From an uncultured Bacteroides sp. (GTDB lineage: Bacteria > Bacteroidota > Bacteroidia > Bacteroidales > Bacteroidaceae), in contig NZ_OY781099.1 in assembly GCF_963676325.1 (NCBI RefSeq), forward strand, positions 1,984,001-2,048,000: a stretch of DNA of 64,000 nucleotides, written 5' to 3'. Below are positions 46,768 through 58,653 of the stretch, piece after piece. How positions within the stretch are numbered: position 1 is the first letter of the stretch; every line of letters begins with the position of its first letter. A model generated the notes under the pieces. The model saw only the letters and a program-made list of their open reading frames with translations. It searched no databases and had not been told where the DNA came from. Made by a program: the position numbers and the translations under genes.

Positions 46768-49068
46768 ATGAGAAAGATTCTTTTAATTTTCATATTGTCT
46801 GTTTTAATCATTCCATATTCATCTGCGCAGAAAGTTGGACTTGTTCTCAGCGGTGGAGGTGCAAAAGGAATGACCCACATAGGTATTATCCGGGCATTGG
46901 AGGAGAATAATATCCCGATAGATTATATTGCAGGAACGTCAATGGGTGCCATTATTGGGTCTATGTATGCCATGGGCTACTCTCCCGATGATATGGAGAA
47001 CCTGCTTGCTTCTGAAGATTTTAAACGATGGTATTCGGGGGAAATAGAAGAACGTTATGTGTATTACTTCAAAAAAAATCCTTCTACTCCTGAATTCTTT
47101 AATATCAGAATGTCTTTAAAAGACTCGCTTAGTGCAGTGAAACCACAGTTTTTGCCGTCAAGTATGGTAAATCCCATTCAAATGAATCTTGTTTTTATTG
47201 ATTTGTATGCACGTGCAACGGCTCTTTGTGGGGGCAATTTTGATAATCTCTTTGTTCCTTTTCGTTGTGTAGCCTCTGATGTGTATAACAAAAGGCAGCT
47301 GGTAATGAGAAATGGAGACTTAGGCGATGCTGTTCGTGCATCTATGAGTTTTCCTTTTGTTTTTAAGCCTATTTCTTTTGATGGAGTGCTTGCTTATGAT
47401 GGTGGATTATATAACAATTTTCCTACTGATGTGATGCATGATGATTTTCATCCCGATATAATTATTGGTAGTGTGGTAGCTTCTAATCCAACAAAACCTG
47501 ATGAAAAGGACCTTGTTAGTCAGATAGAAAATATGGTTATGCAAAAGACGGACTATTCTATTCCGGACTCAGCAGGTATTGTTATGAACTTCAAATTCGA
47601 GAATGTGGGACTTCTGGATTTTGACAGATTAAAGGAATTTCAAAATATTGGCTACAATCGGACTATAAGCATGATGGACTCTATTAAAAAACGTATTCAC
47701 AGAAGAGTTAATGCAGATAATATCCGCTTGCGCAGATTAGTATTTAAAAGCAATCTTCCGGAATTACGCTTCAAGAATATCAGCATTCAGGGCGCCAATT
47801 CCCAACAACGGATTTATATTAAGAAGGAGTTTCATGATTCAGACAATAAAACATTTACTTACGAGGATTTGAAACGTGGCTATTTCCGTTTATTATCTGA
47901 TAATGTTATTTCTGAAATCATCCCTCATGCGGTATATAATCCTATAGATGATACTTACAATTTGAATTTGAAGGTGAAGATGGAAGATAATTTTTCTGTA
48001 AGAGCCGGTGGAAATATATCTTCCACTAATTCTAATCAGGTTTACTTTGGGTTATCATACAAAGACTTGAACTATTATTCCAAAGATTTCATTTTTGACG
48101 GACAATTAGGAAAGGTCTATAATAATCTTCAGTTCACAGCTAAGGTGGATTTTCCGACAAAGATTCCTACCTCGTACAGATTTATAGCTTCTATATCTAC
48201 GTTCGATTATTACCAGAATGATAAATTATTCTCGGGGAATGATAAACCTGCATTTAATAAGAAAGATGAGCGTTTTATAAAAGTGAAAGCAGCATTGCCA
48301 TTCCTTTCCAATAAAAAAGCAGAGTTTGGTTTGGGAGTTGCAAATATTACAGATCAGTACTTCCAGACAAGTATCATTGACTTTGGTGCAGCCAAACACG
48401 ATAAAAGTACTTATAAGCTCTTTGGAGGCTCAATAGGCTTTGGTGGAAGTACATTGAATGCAAGGCAATATGCAACAGAAGGGAACAGGGATTTACTCCT
48501 TGCACAGGTGTTCTCTGGTAATGAAAGATATGTTTCGGGAACAGATACATTAGGAGGTGGTGATTATAATAAAAAGCAATCCTGGATGCAGATTTCCTAT
48601 ACAAATGAGAAATATCATAAAATTAGTTCTTCATTTACCTTGGGAACTTATTTTGAAGCTCTTTATTCATCCAAGAATTTCTCTGAAAATTACACGGCTA
48701 CATTGCTTGGCGCAGGCGCATTTACGCCAACCCCTCATAGTATGATTACTTATAATGACGCTTTCAGAGCCAATCAATATCTGGCTTATGGAGTAAAACC
48801 TATCTATAATATCAGTTCTTTATTTCATTTGCGAGGTGAATTTTACGGCTTTTTACCAATATATCCAATTGAAAAGAACTCAATAAATAAGGCTGTATAT
48901 GGAAAAGCTTTCTCGAAATTCGAGTATTTAGGAGAGTTGTCCTTAGTTTGTCGTTTACCGATTGGAGCAATAAGCATGTACGTAAATCATTATAGCTCAC
49001 CATCTAAGAACTGGAATTTTGGTTTGAGTCTGGGATGGCTGTTATTTAATTCCCGTTTTATCGAATAA
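46768..49068 (+). CDS. Patatin-like phospholipase with outer-membrane barrel (PlpD-like)
   Basis: A 766-residue protein with a signal peptide (LLIFILSVLIIPYSSAQ). The patatin domain shows the oxyanion GGGAKG, nucleophile GTSMG, and catalytic DGG (YDGGLYNNFP). A POTRA-like segment follows near 330-390 (FKNISIQGANSQQRIYIKKEF), and residues 400-766 are a BamA/Omp85-like barrel (aromatic-ended strands, final W-LLFNSRFIE). It is probably an outer-membrane-anchored or secreted phospholipase, type V-d secretion style. Confidence 0.9.
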   Translation: MRKILLIFILSVLIIPYSSAQKVGLVLSGGGAKGMTHIGIIRALEENNIPIDYIAGTSMGAIIGSMYAMGYSPDDMENLLASEDFKRWYSGEIEERYVYYFKKNPSTPEFFNIRMSLKDSLSAVKPQFLPSSMVNPIQMNLVFIDLYARATALCGGNFDNLFVPFRCVASDVYNKRQLVMRNGDLGDAVRASMSFPFVFKPISFDGVLAYDGGLYNNFPTDVMHDDFHPDIIIGSVVASNPTKPDEKDLVSQIENMVMQKTDYSIPDSAGIVMNFKFENVGLLDFDRLKEFQNIGYNRTISMMDSIKKRIHRRVNADNIRLRRLVFKSNLPELRFKNISIQGANSQQRIYIKKEFHDSDNKTFTYEDLKRGYFRLLSDNVISEIIPHAVYNPIDDTYNLNLKVKMEDNFSVRAGGNISSTNSNQVYFGLSYKDLNYYSKDFIFDGQLGKVYNNLQFTAKVDFPTKIPTSYRFIASISTFDYYQNDKLFSGNDKPAFNKKDERFIKVKAALPFLSNKKAEFGLGVANITDQYFQTSIIDFGAAKHDKSTYKLFGGSIGFGGSTLNARQYATEGNRDLLLAQVFSGNERYVSGTDTLGGGDYNKKQSWMQISYTNEKYHKISSSFTLGTYFEALYSSKNFSENYTATLLGAGAFTPTPHSMITYNDAFRANQYLAYGVKPIYNISSLFHLRGEFYGFLPIYPIEKNSINKAVYGKAFSKFEYLGELSLVCRLPIGAISMYVNHYSSPSKNWNFGLSLGWLLFNSRFIE

Positions 49069-49094
49069 TTTTTATAAAAAAAGTGTAGAAAACC

Positions 49095-49125
49095 CTTGCA
49101 TTTTCGGGAAAAGGGAGTATCTTTG
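49095..49125 (+). promoter_or_regulatory. Promoter of tRNA-Arg array
   Basis: CTTG at 49095-49098 and TATCTTTG at 49118-49125, separated by 19 bp; the first tRNA starts 17 nt downstream. Confidence 0.75.
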
Positions 49126-49141
49126 CACCCGTTAAACAAAT

Positions 49142-49215
49142 GGCCCCGTGGCTCAACTGAATAGAGCATTTGACTACGGATCAGAAGGTTACAGGTTTGA
49201 ATCCTGTCGGGGTCA
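49142..49215 (+). tRNA. tRNA-Arg (anticodon ACG), copy 1
   Basis: A 74-nt cloverleaf. The anticodon loop is CTACGGA with a TTTGA/TCAGA stem, and the T-arm contains GGTTTGAATCC. First of three identical copies. No encoded CCA. Confidence 0.95.
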
Positions 49216-49246
49216 CAAAGTTTTAAGACTTGATATTTTTATCATT

Positions 49247-49320
49247 GGCCCCGTGGCTCAACTGAATAGAGCATTTGACTACGGATCAGAAGGTTACAGG
49301 TTTGAATCCTGTCGGGGTCA
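49247..49320 (+). tRNA. tRNA-Arg (anticodon ACG), copy 2
   Basis: Identical to copy 1. The spacer (CAAAGTTTTAAGACTTGAT...) is nearly the same as the next spacer, showing tandem duplication. Confidence 0.95.
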
Positions 49321-49353
49321 CAAAGTTTTAAAGACTTGATTTTGTTTATCATT

Positions 49354-49427
49354 GGCCCCGTGGCTCAACTGAATAGAGCATTTGACTACGGATCAGAAGG
49401 TTACAGGTTTGAATCCTGTCGGGGTCA
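49354..49427 (+). tRNA. tRNA-Arg (anticodon ACG), copy 3
   Basis: Identical to copies 1 and 2; last of the array and directly followed by the terminator. Confidence 0.95.
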
Positions 49428-49435
49428 CATAAAAA

Positions 49436-49467
49436 ACTCCCCTACAAATCACAATTTGTAGGGGAGT
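49436..49467 (+). terminator. Rho-independent terminator of tRNA-Arg array
   Basis: A 14-bp perfect stem (ACTCCCCTACAAAT and complement), 4-nt loop, then seven T. Confidence 0.93.
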
Positions 49468-49600
49468 TTTTTTATTTTATTCGATGGAATGGCGGATTTT
49501 TTGAGAAAGTAACAAAATAATGGTACTTCAAATAAAAATTAAAAAATTGCAAAGTTACTGCCACCTCCCACTAATTGAGGGTTAATGTCCTTAAAATGAA

Positions 49601-49650
49601 AGTGGTAGATTAGTAGCAGATCGATTTTTATCTGCTACTAATCTACCACT
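49601..49650. repeat. 21-bp perfect inverted repeat downstream of dapA
   Basis: Arms 49601-49621 and 49630-49650 are exact reverse complements with an 8-nt loop. A third, shorter copy of the motif (ATCTGCTACTAAAT) abuts the dapA stop at 49661-49674. On the minus strand it is followed by TTTCATTTT, so it may act as the dapA terminator; its unusual length and repeated arm are noteworthy. Confidence 0.75.
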
Positions 49651-49674
49651 TTTCAGAGGTATCTGCTACTAAAT

Positions 49675-50568
49675 TTAGCACTTAATATTAAGTTCGTTCA
49701 ATACAGAGCGAATTTTTTCGAATGTTGTTATGCGTGTAGGTACAAGAGGCAGACGAAGTTTGTTTTCAATCATCCCCATAGCATTTAACATTGATTTTAC
49801 TCCGGCAGGATTACCGTCTACAAAGAGCAGATCGAATAATTCTGTAAATTTGTGATGGATAGAGAGTGCATTTGCATAATCTCCAGCCAAAGCCAACCGG
49901 GTCATTCTGCTGAATTCACGAGGAAAAGCATTGCCGATAACCGAAATTACACCAACAGCACCAAGCGTAATCAGAGGGAAAGTTATACCATCATCGCCTG
50001 AAAGAACATTAAAGTTTTCAGGTTTGTTCTTGATAATATCGTCCATCTGAGTGATATTTCCAGAAGCTTCCTTGATTGCTACAATGTTCTTAAAGTCACG
50101 TGCCAAACGTAGAGTTGTCTCTGCAGTCATATTCACGCCTGTTCGTCCTGGAACATTGTATAAAATAATAGGAAGGTTAGTAGCATGTGAAATTGCTTTA
50201 AAGTGCTGATAAAGTCCTTCCTGAGATGGTTTGTTGTAATATGGTACTACGGAAAGAATTGCATCTATTCCTGTAAAGTCGTCATTCTTAAGAGTTTCGA
50301 CAACGGCTTTTGTATTATTTCCTCCTACGCCTAGAACAATTGGAATTTGTCCATTGACGCGTTCGATAATAAGTTTCTGGATTTTAGTTTTTTCTTCGGA
50401 AGAAAGAGTTGCTGTTTCGGCTGTTGTTGCCAGGATAACCAGGAAATCTGTTCCGTTCTGAAGTTGATAATCTACCAATCTGATGATTGCTTCATAATCA
50501 ACACTTTCGTCTTCTTTGAATGGGGTAATAAAAGCTACGCCCATACCTCTTAATTTTGACTGTATCAT
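49675..50568 (-). CDS. dapA: 4-hydroxy-tetrahydrodipicolinate synthase
   Basis: A 297-residue TIM-barrel aldolase for lysine and meso-diaminopimelate synthesis. Motifs: GMGVAFITPF start, ATTAETATLS (pyruvate-binding TT), YYNKPSQEGLYQHF, YNVPGRTGVN with the catalytic Tyr, and the Schiff-base lysine in VAIKEASGN. Full length. The ATG lies about 100 bp before ligA's stop; separate transcription is possible. Confidence 0.96.
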   Translation of the reverse strand: MIQSKLRGMGVAFITPFKEDESVDYEAIIRLVDYQLQNGTDFLVILATTAETATLSSEEKTKIQKLIIERVNGQIPIVLGVGGNNTKAVVETLKNDDFTGIDAILSVVPYYNKPSQEGLYQHFKAISHATNLPIILYNVPGRTGVNMTAETTLRLARDFKNIVAIKEASGNITQMDDIIKNKPENFNVLSGDDGITFPLITLGAVGVISVIGNAFPREFSRMTRLALAGDYANALSIHHKFTELFDLLFVDGNPAGVKSMLNAMGMIENKLRLPLVPTRITTFEKIRSVLNELNIKC

Positions 50569-50671
50569 AAATGTTATTATAATCTAAAGGTATTTGATAG
50601 TGCAAAAGTACGAATATTTTCTATTTTTACTATACGCAAGTGAGGAAAATAATTTATTTCGTGTTAAATGG

Positions 50672-52702
<2,031 letters not shown>

Positions 52703-52738
52703 TCATGAATATCTGCCTCTACCAAGCATATTTATTTG

Positions 52739-52746
52739 TATTTTTG
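52739..52746 (+). promoter_or_regulatory. -7 box of trmD
   Basis: TATTTTTG followed by C, ending 15 bp upstream of the ATG at 52762. It lies within a longer open frame from 52657 and supports the later start. Confidence 0.65.
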
Positions 52747-52761
52747 CAAAAAATTAGAGCT

Positions 52762-53436
52762 ATGCGCATTGATATAATTACAGTTTTACCGGAAATGATT
52801 GAAGGATTCTTCAATTGTTCCATTCTCAAAAGAGCTCAGAATAAAGGACTTGCCGAGATTCATATTCACAATCTTCGTGATTATACCACAGACAAACATC
52901 GCAAGGTAGACGATTATCCGTTTGGCGGTTGTGCCGGAATGGTGATGAAAATTGAGCCCATTGAAAGATGTATAAATTCTTTAAAGGCTGAAAGAGAGTA
53001 TGATGAGGTGATTTTTACAACTCCTGACGGTGAGCAGTTTGACCAAAAAATGGCAAATACTCTTTCACTGACCAATAACCTGATTATTCTGTGCGGACAT
53101 TTCAAAGGAATTGATTATAGAATCCGGGAACACTTAATTACAAAGGAAATTAGTATCGGAGATTATGTTTTGACTGGCGGCGAATTGGCAGCGGCTGTAA
53201 TGGCTGATGCCATTGTTCGCATAATTCCAGGCGTTATATCCGACGAACAATCTGCTCTTTCAGATTCTTTTCAGGATAATCTTTTAGCGGCTCCGGTTTA
53301 TACAAGACCGGCTGATTATAATGGGTGGAAAGTTCCTGATATTTTACTTTCAGGTCACGAAGCAAAAATCTCAGAATGGGAATTATCCCAATCTCTTGAA
53401 CGAACAAAACGTCTGAGACCTGATTTATTAAAATAA
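52762..53436 (+). CDS. trmD: tRNA (guanine-N1)-methyltransferase TrmD
   Basis: A 224-residue SPOUT methyltransferase that makes m1G37. It begins [17 protein letters not shown], has the [18 protein letters not shown] loop, [10 protein letters not shown], and the knot motif [14 protein letters not shown]. The start at 52762 matches family N-termini; the upstream 35 residues of the open frame are not part of it. Divergent from ligA. Confidence 0.96.
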   Translation: MRIDIITVLPEMIEGFFNCSILKRAQNKGLAEIHIHNLRDYTTDKHRKVDDYPFGGCAGMVMKIEPIERCINSLKAEREYDEVIFTTPDGEQFDQKMANTLSLTNNLIILCGHFKGIDYRIREHLITKEISIGDYVLTGGELAAAVMADAIVRIIPGVISDEQSALSDSFQDNLLAAPVYTRPADYNGWKVPDILLSGHEAKISEWELSQSLERTKRLRPDLLK

Positions 53437-53532
53437 GGCTTAATCAAAATATTTCATAAAGCTAACTGTAACTAAACCGGAGCTAAGGATTTTGTTGGTT
53501 ACAAGTTTAGTTTTTAAAGTAGGGCTAAATTA

Positions 53533-53574
53533 AAAAAGGTGTACACTGAATATAATCTAAGTGTACACCTTTTT
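53533..53574. terminator. Bidirectional terminator between trmD and pyrD
   Basis: A 15-bp perfect stem (AAAAAGGTGTACACT and complement) with 12-nt loop and T/A tracts on both sides, placed between convergent genes. Confidence 0.88.
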
Positions 53575-53654
53575 AATTTTATCTGTAGGCCTTTTCTAAA
53601 AAGTAAAACCGGAGAACAACTTAATGCTGAGCAGTTCTTTGTTTAATAATCGGC

Positions 53655-54566
53655 TTATACTTCTAAAGCACCAATAATATCTTTTACGGAAGAATATCCG
53701 TGATGATCCAGGTAATTATTTATACCATCAATCACTTTAACAGTAACGGCAGGATCAATAAAGTTGGCTGTGCCAATTTGCACGGCAGTAGCACCAGCAA
53801 GCATAAATTCAACAGCATCTTTCCAGTCCATTATACCACCCAAACCAATTACAGGAATATTTACAGCTTTAGCAACTTGCCATACCATCCGCAAAGCAAT
53901 AGGTTTTACTGCCGGACCGCTTAACCCACCAGTAACAGTTGACAATAGTGGACGACGTTTTTCTGCATCAATTGCCATTCCTAAAAGTGTGTTTATCAAA
54001 GAAACACTATCTGCGCCTGAAGCTTCGGCAGCTCTTGCAATCTCGGTAATGTCTGTAACATTTGGCGACAATTTTACGATCAGCGTCTTTTTGTATACAG
54101 AACGAACGGCACTAATTACATCGCAAGCGCCTTTTGTTGTAACTCCAAAAGCCATTCCCCCTTGCTTTACATTAGGGCAGGATATATTTAATTCTATAGC
54201 AGGAATATTTACAAGCTCGTTGATGATTTCTGCTGTTTTTACATAATCATCTATAGCAGATCCAGAAACATTTACTATAATGTTAGTATCAGTGTCCTTT
54301 ATCTTAGGATAAATGTGCTCAACGAAGTAATCAACACCCTTATTTTGCAGTCCTACAGCGTTTAACATGCCAGATGGAGTCTCTGCCATACGTGGATATG
54401 GGTTCCCTTCACGTTTGTGAAGTGTAGTACCTTTTACAATTATACCACCTATTCGCGCTATATCTATAAAGTCTTCAAACTCATTTCCGTATCCAAATGT
54501 ACCCGATGCTGTCATCACCGGATTCTTCATTTTTAATTCTCCAATATTTACACTTAAATCTGCCAT
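53655..54566 (-). CDS. pyrD: Dihydroorotate dehydrogenase B, catalytic subunit
   Basis: A 303-residue class 1B FMN enzyme of pyrimidine synthesis. Motifs: [35 protein letters not shown] with the class 1 catalytic Cys, KLSPNVTDI, and [19 protein letters not shown]. It pairs with PyrK, whose gene overlaps it by 13 bp upstream, so NAD is the expected electron acceptor. Confidence 0.96.
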   Translation of the reverse strand: MADLSVNIGELKMKNPVMTASGTFGYGNEFEDFIDIARIGGIIVKGTTLHKREGNPYPRMAETPSGMLNAVGLQNKGVDYFVEHIYPKIKDTDTNIIVNVSGSAIDDYVKTAEIINELVNIPAIELNISCPNVKQGGMAFGVTTKGACDVISAVRSVYKKTLIVKLSPNVTDITEIARAAEASGADSVSLINTLLGMAIDAEKRRPLLSTVTGGLSGPAVKPIALRMVWQVAKAVNIPVIGLGGIMDWKDAVEFMLAGATAVQIGTANFIDPAVTVKVIDGINNYLDHHGYSSVKDIIGALEV

Positions 54567-55333
54567 AGCAACTTCTTTATATTAAAAACAGGTCCTTCTG
54601 TACACACGCATATATGTCCTTCATCTACAGTCTTTTCTACACAACATAGACAAGCACCTACGCCACATGCCATTGTATTCTCTAAAGAGACTTCACATTC
54701 AATATTATTTGCTTTGGCATATTTAGCAACAGCCATCATCATCGGTTTAGGACCGCATGTGTATATTCTATCAAATTGTTGCTTATTTAATACGGAATGT
54801 TGGGTAACATATCCTTTTTCTCCGGCACTACCGTCTTCAGTGGTACTGTAAACGTCTCCATACTTTCTAAAGTCCTCTAATTGAAGCAGATCACTTTCTG
54901 AACGTGCTCCTAATAAGAAGGTCGGTTTGCAGTTATTAGCCCGTAATATCTCTCCTAAATACAGCAGAGGGGCTGTTCCAACACCTCCACCAATAAGCAA
55001 AAGCTTTTCAGTGGGTTCCTGTGGAATGGAAAACCCATTTCCCAGAGGCATTACCACATTTACAATGGTTCCTTTAGTCACTTTAGCTAACGTACGCGTG
55101 CCATCTCCAACTAATTGTACAAGAAACCAAACCTCATTGTTTACTCTGTCTACGTAATTGATGGAAATAGGTCGGCGAAGGAAAGTAGTAGGTGATCCGT
55201 CCACTCTTATTTCTGCAAATTGTCCAGGAATCATTTCAGGCAATATTTCCTGAGAGGTCATCTTGATCAACACGTAGTTAGCATTTAACTGAATGTTGTC
55301 CGTAACCGTTAAATCTAAAATAAATTTTTTCAT
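54554..55333 (-). CDS. pyrK: Dihydroorotate dehydrogenase B, electron-transfer subunit PyrK
   Basis: A 259-residue FAD and 2Fe-2S protein. FAD site: [13 protein letters not shown] site: [12 protein letters not shown]. The iron-sulfur cysteines are in [13 protein letters not shown] and HICVCTEGP. It passes electrons from PyrD to NAD. The start at 55333 ([10 protein letters not shown]) is chosen; the longer frame begins with TTG inside the -7 box. Confidence 0.95.
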   Translation of the reverse strand: MKKFILDLTVTDNIQLNANYVLIKMTSQEILPEMIPGQFAEIRVDGSPTTFLRRPISINYVDRVNNEVWFLVQLVGDGTRTLAKVTKGTIVNVVMPLGNGFSIPQEPTEKLLLIGGGVGTAPLLYLGEILRANNCKPTFLLGARSESDLLQLEDFRKYGDVYSTTEDGSAGEKGYVTQHSVLNKQQFDRIYTCGPKPMMMAVAKYAKANNIECEVSLENTMACGVGACLCCVEKTVDEGHICVCTEGPVFNIKKLLWQI

Positions 55334-55360
55334 GAATAGGAATAATTCTCGTTCAGGTGA

Positions 55361-55368
55361 CAAAGATA
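55361..55368 (-). promoter_or_regulatory. -7 box of pyrK-pyrD
   Basis: The minus strand reads TATCTTTG, ending 27 bp upstream of the pyrK ATG. It defines the start at 55333. Confidence 0.65.
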
Positions 55369-55391
55369 CGCCATTTTGTCCAATTTATACT

Positions 55392-55868
55392 TTACCTGTC
55401 TTCATTAAATTTTCCGAAAGGTAATTTTTCGCCTTTAAAGATTTCAAATGTATTATCATCGAAGAAAATTCTTATTTCAGTAATTTTTCTGGGAGGTCTT
55501 TCAATGTATCTAACTTCCTCTTTTACAACTTCTTTAGTAGGTATTTCAGGCGTTTTTAATGCGATTTCCTTGCGATATTCAGTTTCACCCGTAGGAATGG
55601 ACGCATTTTCTGTATTCTCGTCGAATAAAGAGCCTTGAAAATCGCTCTGTGAATTTTCCTGATTCACCATATTACCATTTCCATATAGCAACCAATCTAA
55701 ATTTACGTATTTATATCGCTGATGAATTTTCATAACTACATCAAGGCTTGGATTATTTCTGCCTCGCAAAATATGTGTTAATGTAGAACGCTGAATTTCG
55801 ATGCTTTCAGCAAATGAAGAAGGAGTTAAATGTTCTCTTCTCATTATAGCTTCAATTCTATCTTTCAT
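55392..55868 (-). CDS. XRE-type HTH transcriptional regulator
   Basis: A 158-residue protein. Residues 1-62 are a Cro/C1-type HTH (MKDRIEAIMRREHLTPSSFAESIEIQRSTLTHILRGRNNPSLDVVMKIHQRYKYVNLDWLLYG in pieces). A Glu-rich linker follows, and a C-terminal short beta region (ITEIRIFFDDNTFEIFKGEKLPFG). The ATG at 55868 gives the HTH at the N-terminus; the open frame to 56018 would add an unlikely hydrophobic leader. The upstream region carries repeated TACAnnTGTA motifs that could be its operators (inference). Confidence 0.85.
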   Translation of the reverse strand: MKDRIEAIMRREHLTPSSFAESIEIQRSTLTHILRGRNNPSLDVVMKIHQRYKYVNLDWLLYGNGNMVNQENSQSDFQGSLFDENTENASIPTGETEYRKEIALKTPEIPTKEVVKEEVRYIERPPRKITEIRIFFDDNTFEIFKGEKLPFGKFNEDR

Positions 55869-56775
55869 CTTTGAGTCTTTTTGAATATATAAATGTGAAA
55901 TATAACTGTAAACAATGATTCGACAAATGTAAATAGAATAATTCACATATGCAAATAACAAATGTATTAAAGATACAATTACAAATATAAATAGTTGAGT
56001 ACAAATGTATAATAGCACTCCGAAAGTCTTAATTTACATCTGTATTATGGTAAAAGTACAACTTTAGCTATATTATATAATTACTTAATAATTAGACATA
56101 TATATAAGTGTATAATTTTTATAAAATTCATAATCACAGATGTTCTCATGTAAATTTCGTCTAATCTATATTTTTAATTTATTAAAATATCGTATTTATC
56201 TGATACATTATGTTTTAATCTTATAAAAATGTGTTATAAATAGCATTTATACGTATTTTAGTTTCGCCAGTTTTTATTTGTAAAATTAGTTGTTACAATT
56301 GTGCATTTGCACTATTTTAGCACAGATGTAACCTATAGTTTACATTATTATCTGATGGTACATTTGTATATAGTGGGTATTTCCACAAAAAGATTCACCT
56401 TTGTAAATTGACTTATTTTGTTATACTACCTTAGTATCTATAAATGGTACTAGATAAACAATTGTCTCTATTAAAAATAGAATGCTTGATGAATTTGCGT
56501 ATTATTGTTCAATAAGTGATAAATAAACGATTCTAAGAAGCTTGTTTTTGTTTTAAATATCTGTGATATAATAGATTAGCACTATTTTAAAGGTTGTTGG
56601 GAAGATAAGTTCTAGAAAAGTAGTAAAAATAGTGTTCATTTTTAGCTTTTACGATCGCTTTAGGTTTGTGAGAGGAAGTTGATCTGTGATCTTTTTAGTA
56701 TCAATTTAAGATTTACTTTTATGCATAAAAAAAGCCTCCATAAATGAAGGCTTTATATGAATGAGGTGAGTTATT
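55869..56775. other. Long AT-rich intergenic region with TACAnnTGTA motif cluster
   Basis: About 900 bp with no gene. TACAnnTGTA occurs exactly at 56000, 56035 and 56359, and with one mismatch at 55922, 55957, 56294 and 56321. The rest is AT-rich without clear structure, ending in the holA terminator. Confidence 0.65.
56731..56754 (-). terminator. Rho-independent terminator of holA
   Basis: On the minus strand AAAGCCT...AGGCTTT, extended by CAT/ATG, is followed by seven T. Confidence 0.85.
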
Positions 56776-57798
56776 TTAATGCAAAATATTATACACTAAT
56801 TCACGAAGTAGTTCCTCGTTATCTGAAGTGCTGTTTCCCACTCCTTTTGATTTGGCGTCGCAATTTCTTATTTCCCCTATAATCTGCATAACCTTTACTC
56901 CACTATATTTTCGCATTGCAGTCAAGTAGTCTTTCGATTGCCATGTGGTCTTTAACCCTAACTGCTGAGCTATTCCTTGTTCTGATTTTTCGGGCGCATA
57001 ATATGCTAGCATTAAATTTGAGAAAAAGCTAAAGAGTAAAGACACGGTTACCTGTATCGGATTTGTTTTTGGATTTTCTGCAAAATATTTTATTATCTGA
57101 TTTGCCTTAAATACATCTTTTACTATTAATGCATTTCTCAACTCAAAGTTATTATAATCCTTGCTTATTCCTATATTCTTTTCTATTTGCTCTGGAGTTA
57201 CACGTGTTTGCCCTGGAGGCAGTGTGATGGCTAATTTTTCAAGTTCACCGGTAAGGCGGCTAAGATCAGCTCCCACAAAGTCTGTAATCATTGCTGAAGA
57301 TTTTTGCTCAATATCAAGCCCTTTCCTTTTTAGATAGGAAGTGATAAATCCCGGTAGCATTGTATCCTTTAGTTTTTTGGATTCAAAAAGAACTCCTCCT
57401 TTCTTCTCAATTTCAGCTGCGAGCTTTTTACGTCTATCCAGAACACCGTGTTTATGGCAAATAACTAGAATGGTTGAGTTTAAAGGCTTTTGCAGATAGA
57501 ATGATAGCTCGTCCAGATTTTTAATATTCTGAGCTTCTTTAACTATAACAACCTGATATTCCGACATCATAGGATACCGTTTTGCAGCGTTTATTATTGT
57601 TGCTACATCTACATCAGCACCATATACAACAGTAAGATTGAATTCCTTTTCAATCTCAGTAAGAATATTCTGAGTGATATAATCAGATATTAAATCAATG
57701 TAATAAGGCTCTTCTCCCATTAAATAGTAGATGGGTTTGTATTCCTTAGCTTTAATATCCTTAATTATATCTTCGTATGTGAATTCTTTTTTTGCCAT
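56776..57798 (-). CDS. holA: DNA polymerase III subunit delta
   Basis: A 340-residue clamp-loader subunit. It begins with YKPIYYLMGEEPYYIDLI, followed by a RecA-like fold (YPMMSEYQVVIVKEAQNI) and the C-terminal helical collar (LFSFFSNLMLAYY). It loads the sliding clamp together with DnaX and delta prime. Just downstream of the AMP nucleosidase gene, 13 bp away, and probably cotranscribed. Confidence 0.9.
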   Translation of the reverse strand: MAKKEFTYEDIIKDIKAKEYKPIYYLMGEEPYYIDLISDYITQNILTEIEKEFNLTVVYGADVDVATIINAAKRYPMMSEYQVVIVKEAQNIKNLDELSFYLQKPLNSTILVICHKHGVLDRRKKLAAEIEKKGGVLFESKKLKDTMLPGFITSYLKRKGLDIEQKSSAMITDFVGADLSRLTGELEKLAITLPPGQTRVTPEQIEKNIGISKDYNNFELRNALIVKDVFKANQIIKYFAENPKTNPIQVTVSLLFSFFSNLMLAYYAPEKSEQGIAQQLGLKTTWQSKDYLTAMRKYSGVKVMQIIGEIRNCDAKSKGVGNSTSDNEELLRELVYNILH

Positions 57799-57811
57799 TT
57801 AATTCTGTAGG

Positions 57812-58588
57812 TTATTTATCAAACTTTAGATGCTTAACAGTCTTCTTTTGATCAATAATCATTTTAAGTGATGCAATACCTATTTCTACATGTTCGTGCA
57901 CATAGTTTTGAGTAACCATATTATCACTTTTATCTGTTTTAATGCCCTCAGGTATCATTGGTTGGTCTGAAACCAAGAGTAATGCTCCAGTTGGAATGTG
58001 ATTGGCAAATCCAGTTGTAAATAGAGTTGCCGTTTCCATATCAACTGCCATTGCGCGGGTTTGTAGCAGGTATTCTTTAAATTTTTCGTCGTGTTCCCAA
58101 ATTCTTCTATTAGTTGTATATACAGTCCCTGTCCAATAGTCACGAGCATAGTCGCGAATTGAAGAAGAGACCGCACGCTGCAACATAAATGCTGGCAATG
58201 CAGGAACTTCGGGAGGAAAATAATCATTGGAAGTACCTTCACCTCTAATTGCCGCAATGGGAAGAATAAGATCTCCTATCTGGTTCTTTTTGTCTATACC
58301 ACCACATTTTCCAAGGAACAGACAAGCTTTTGGGTGTATTGCTCCAAGCAGATCCATAATGATAGCTGCATTTGGACTTCCCATTCCAAAATTAATAATG
58401 GTAATACCTTCTGCACTTGCTGAAGTCATATTTGCATCTCTTCCTAAAACAGGAACATTAAATTGCTCAGCAAATATTTCCACATATTTATTGAAGTTTG
58501 TCAATAGAATGTATTCTCCGAAATCTTCTAATGATCGTTTTGTATAACGAGGGAGCCAATTTTCCACTATTTCTTTCTTCGTTTTCAT
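57812..58588 (-). CDS. AMP nucleosidase-like / purine nucleoside phosphorylase family
   Basis: A 258-residue protein of the PNP/UDP superfamily: GITIINFGMGSPNAAIIMDLL, CLFLGKCGGIDKKNQIGDLILP, AVDMETATLF and LLVSDQPM. It matches the short AMP nucleosidases of Bacteroidetes, which split AMP to adenine and ribose 5-phosphate. Substrate cannot be proved from motifs alone; a nucleoside phosphorylase is the alternative. Confidence 0.85.
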   Translation of the reverse strand: MKTKKEIVENWLPRYTKRSLEDFGEYILLTNFNKYVEIFAEQFNVPVLGRDANMTSASAEGITIINFGMGSPNAAIIMDLLGAIHPKACLFLGKCGGIDKKNQIGDLILPIAAIRGEGTSNDYFPPEVPALPAFMLQRAVSSSIRDYARDYWTGTVYTTNRRIWEHDEKFKEYLLQTRAMAVDMETATLFTTGFANHIPTGALLLVSDQPMIPEGIKTDKSDNMVTQNYVHEHVEIGIASLKMIIDQKKTVKHLKFDK

Positions 58589-58653
58589 AATTATCTGCTA
58601 AATTTGTATTTTATATAAATATATATCAATTTTTTAAACTACAAATTTAATAA

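Noticed and set aside
49148..49339. 63-aa open frame with a perfect internal repeat
   Set aside because: It is simply translation across two identical tRNA-Arg genes and their spacers.
49142..49427. CRISPR-like look of regularly spaced repeats
   Set aside because: The repeats are complete tRNA genes; the spacers are conserved, not unique.
53764..54246. 160-aa plus-strand frame
   Set aside because: Antisense to pyrD, which has full family motifs.
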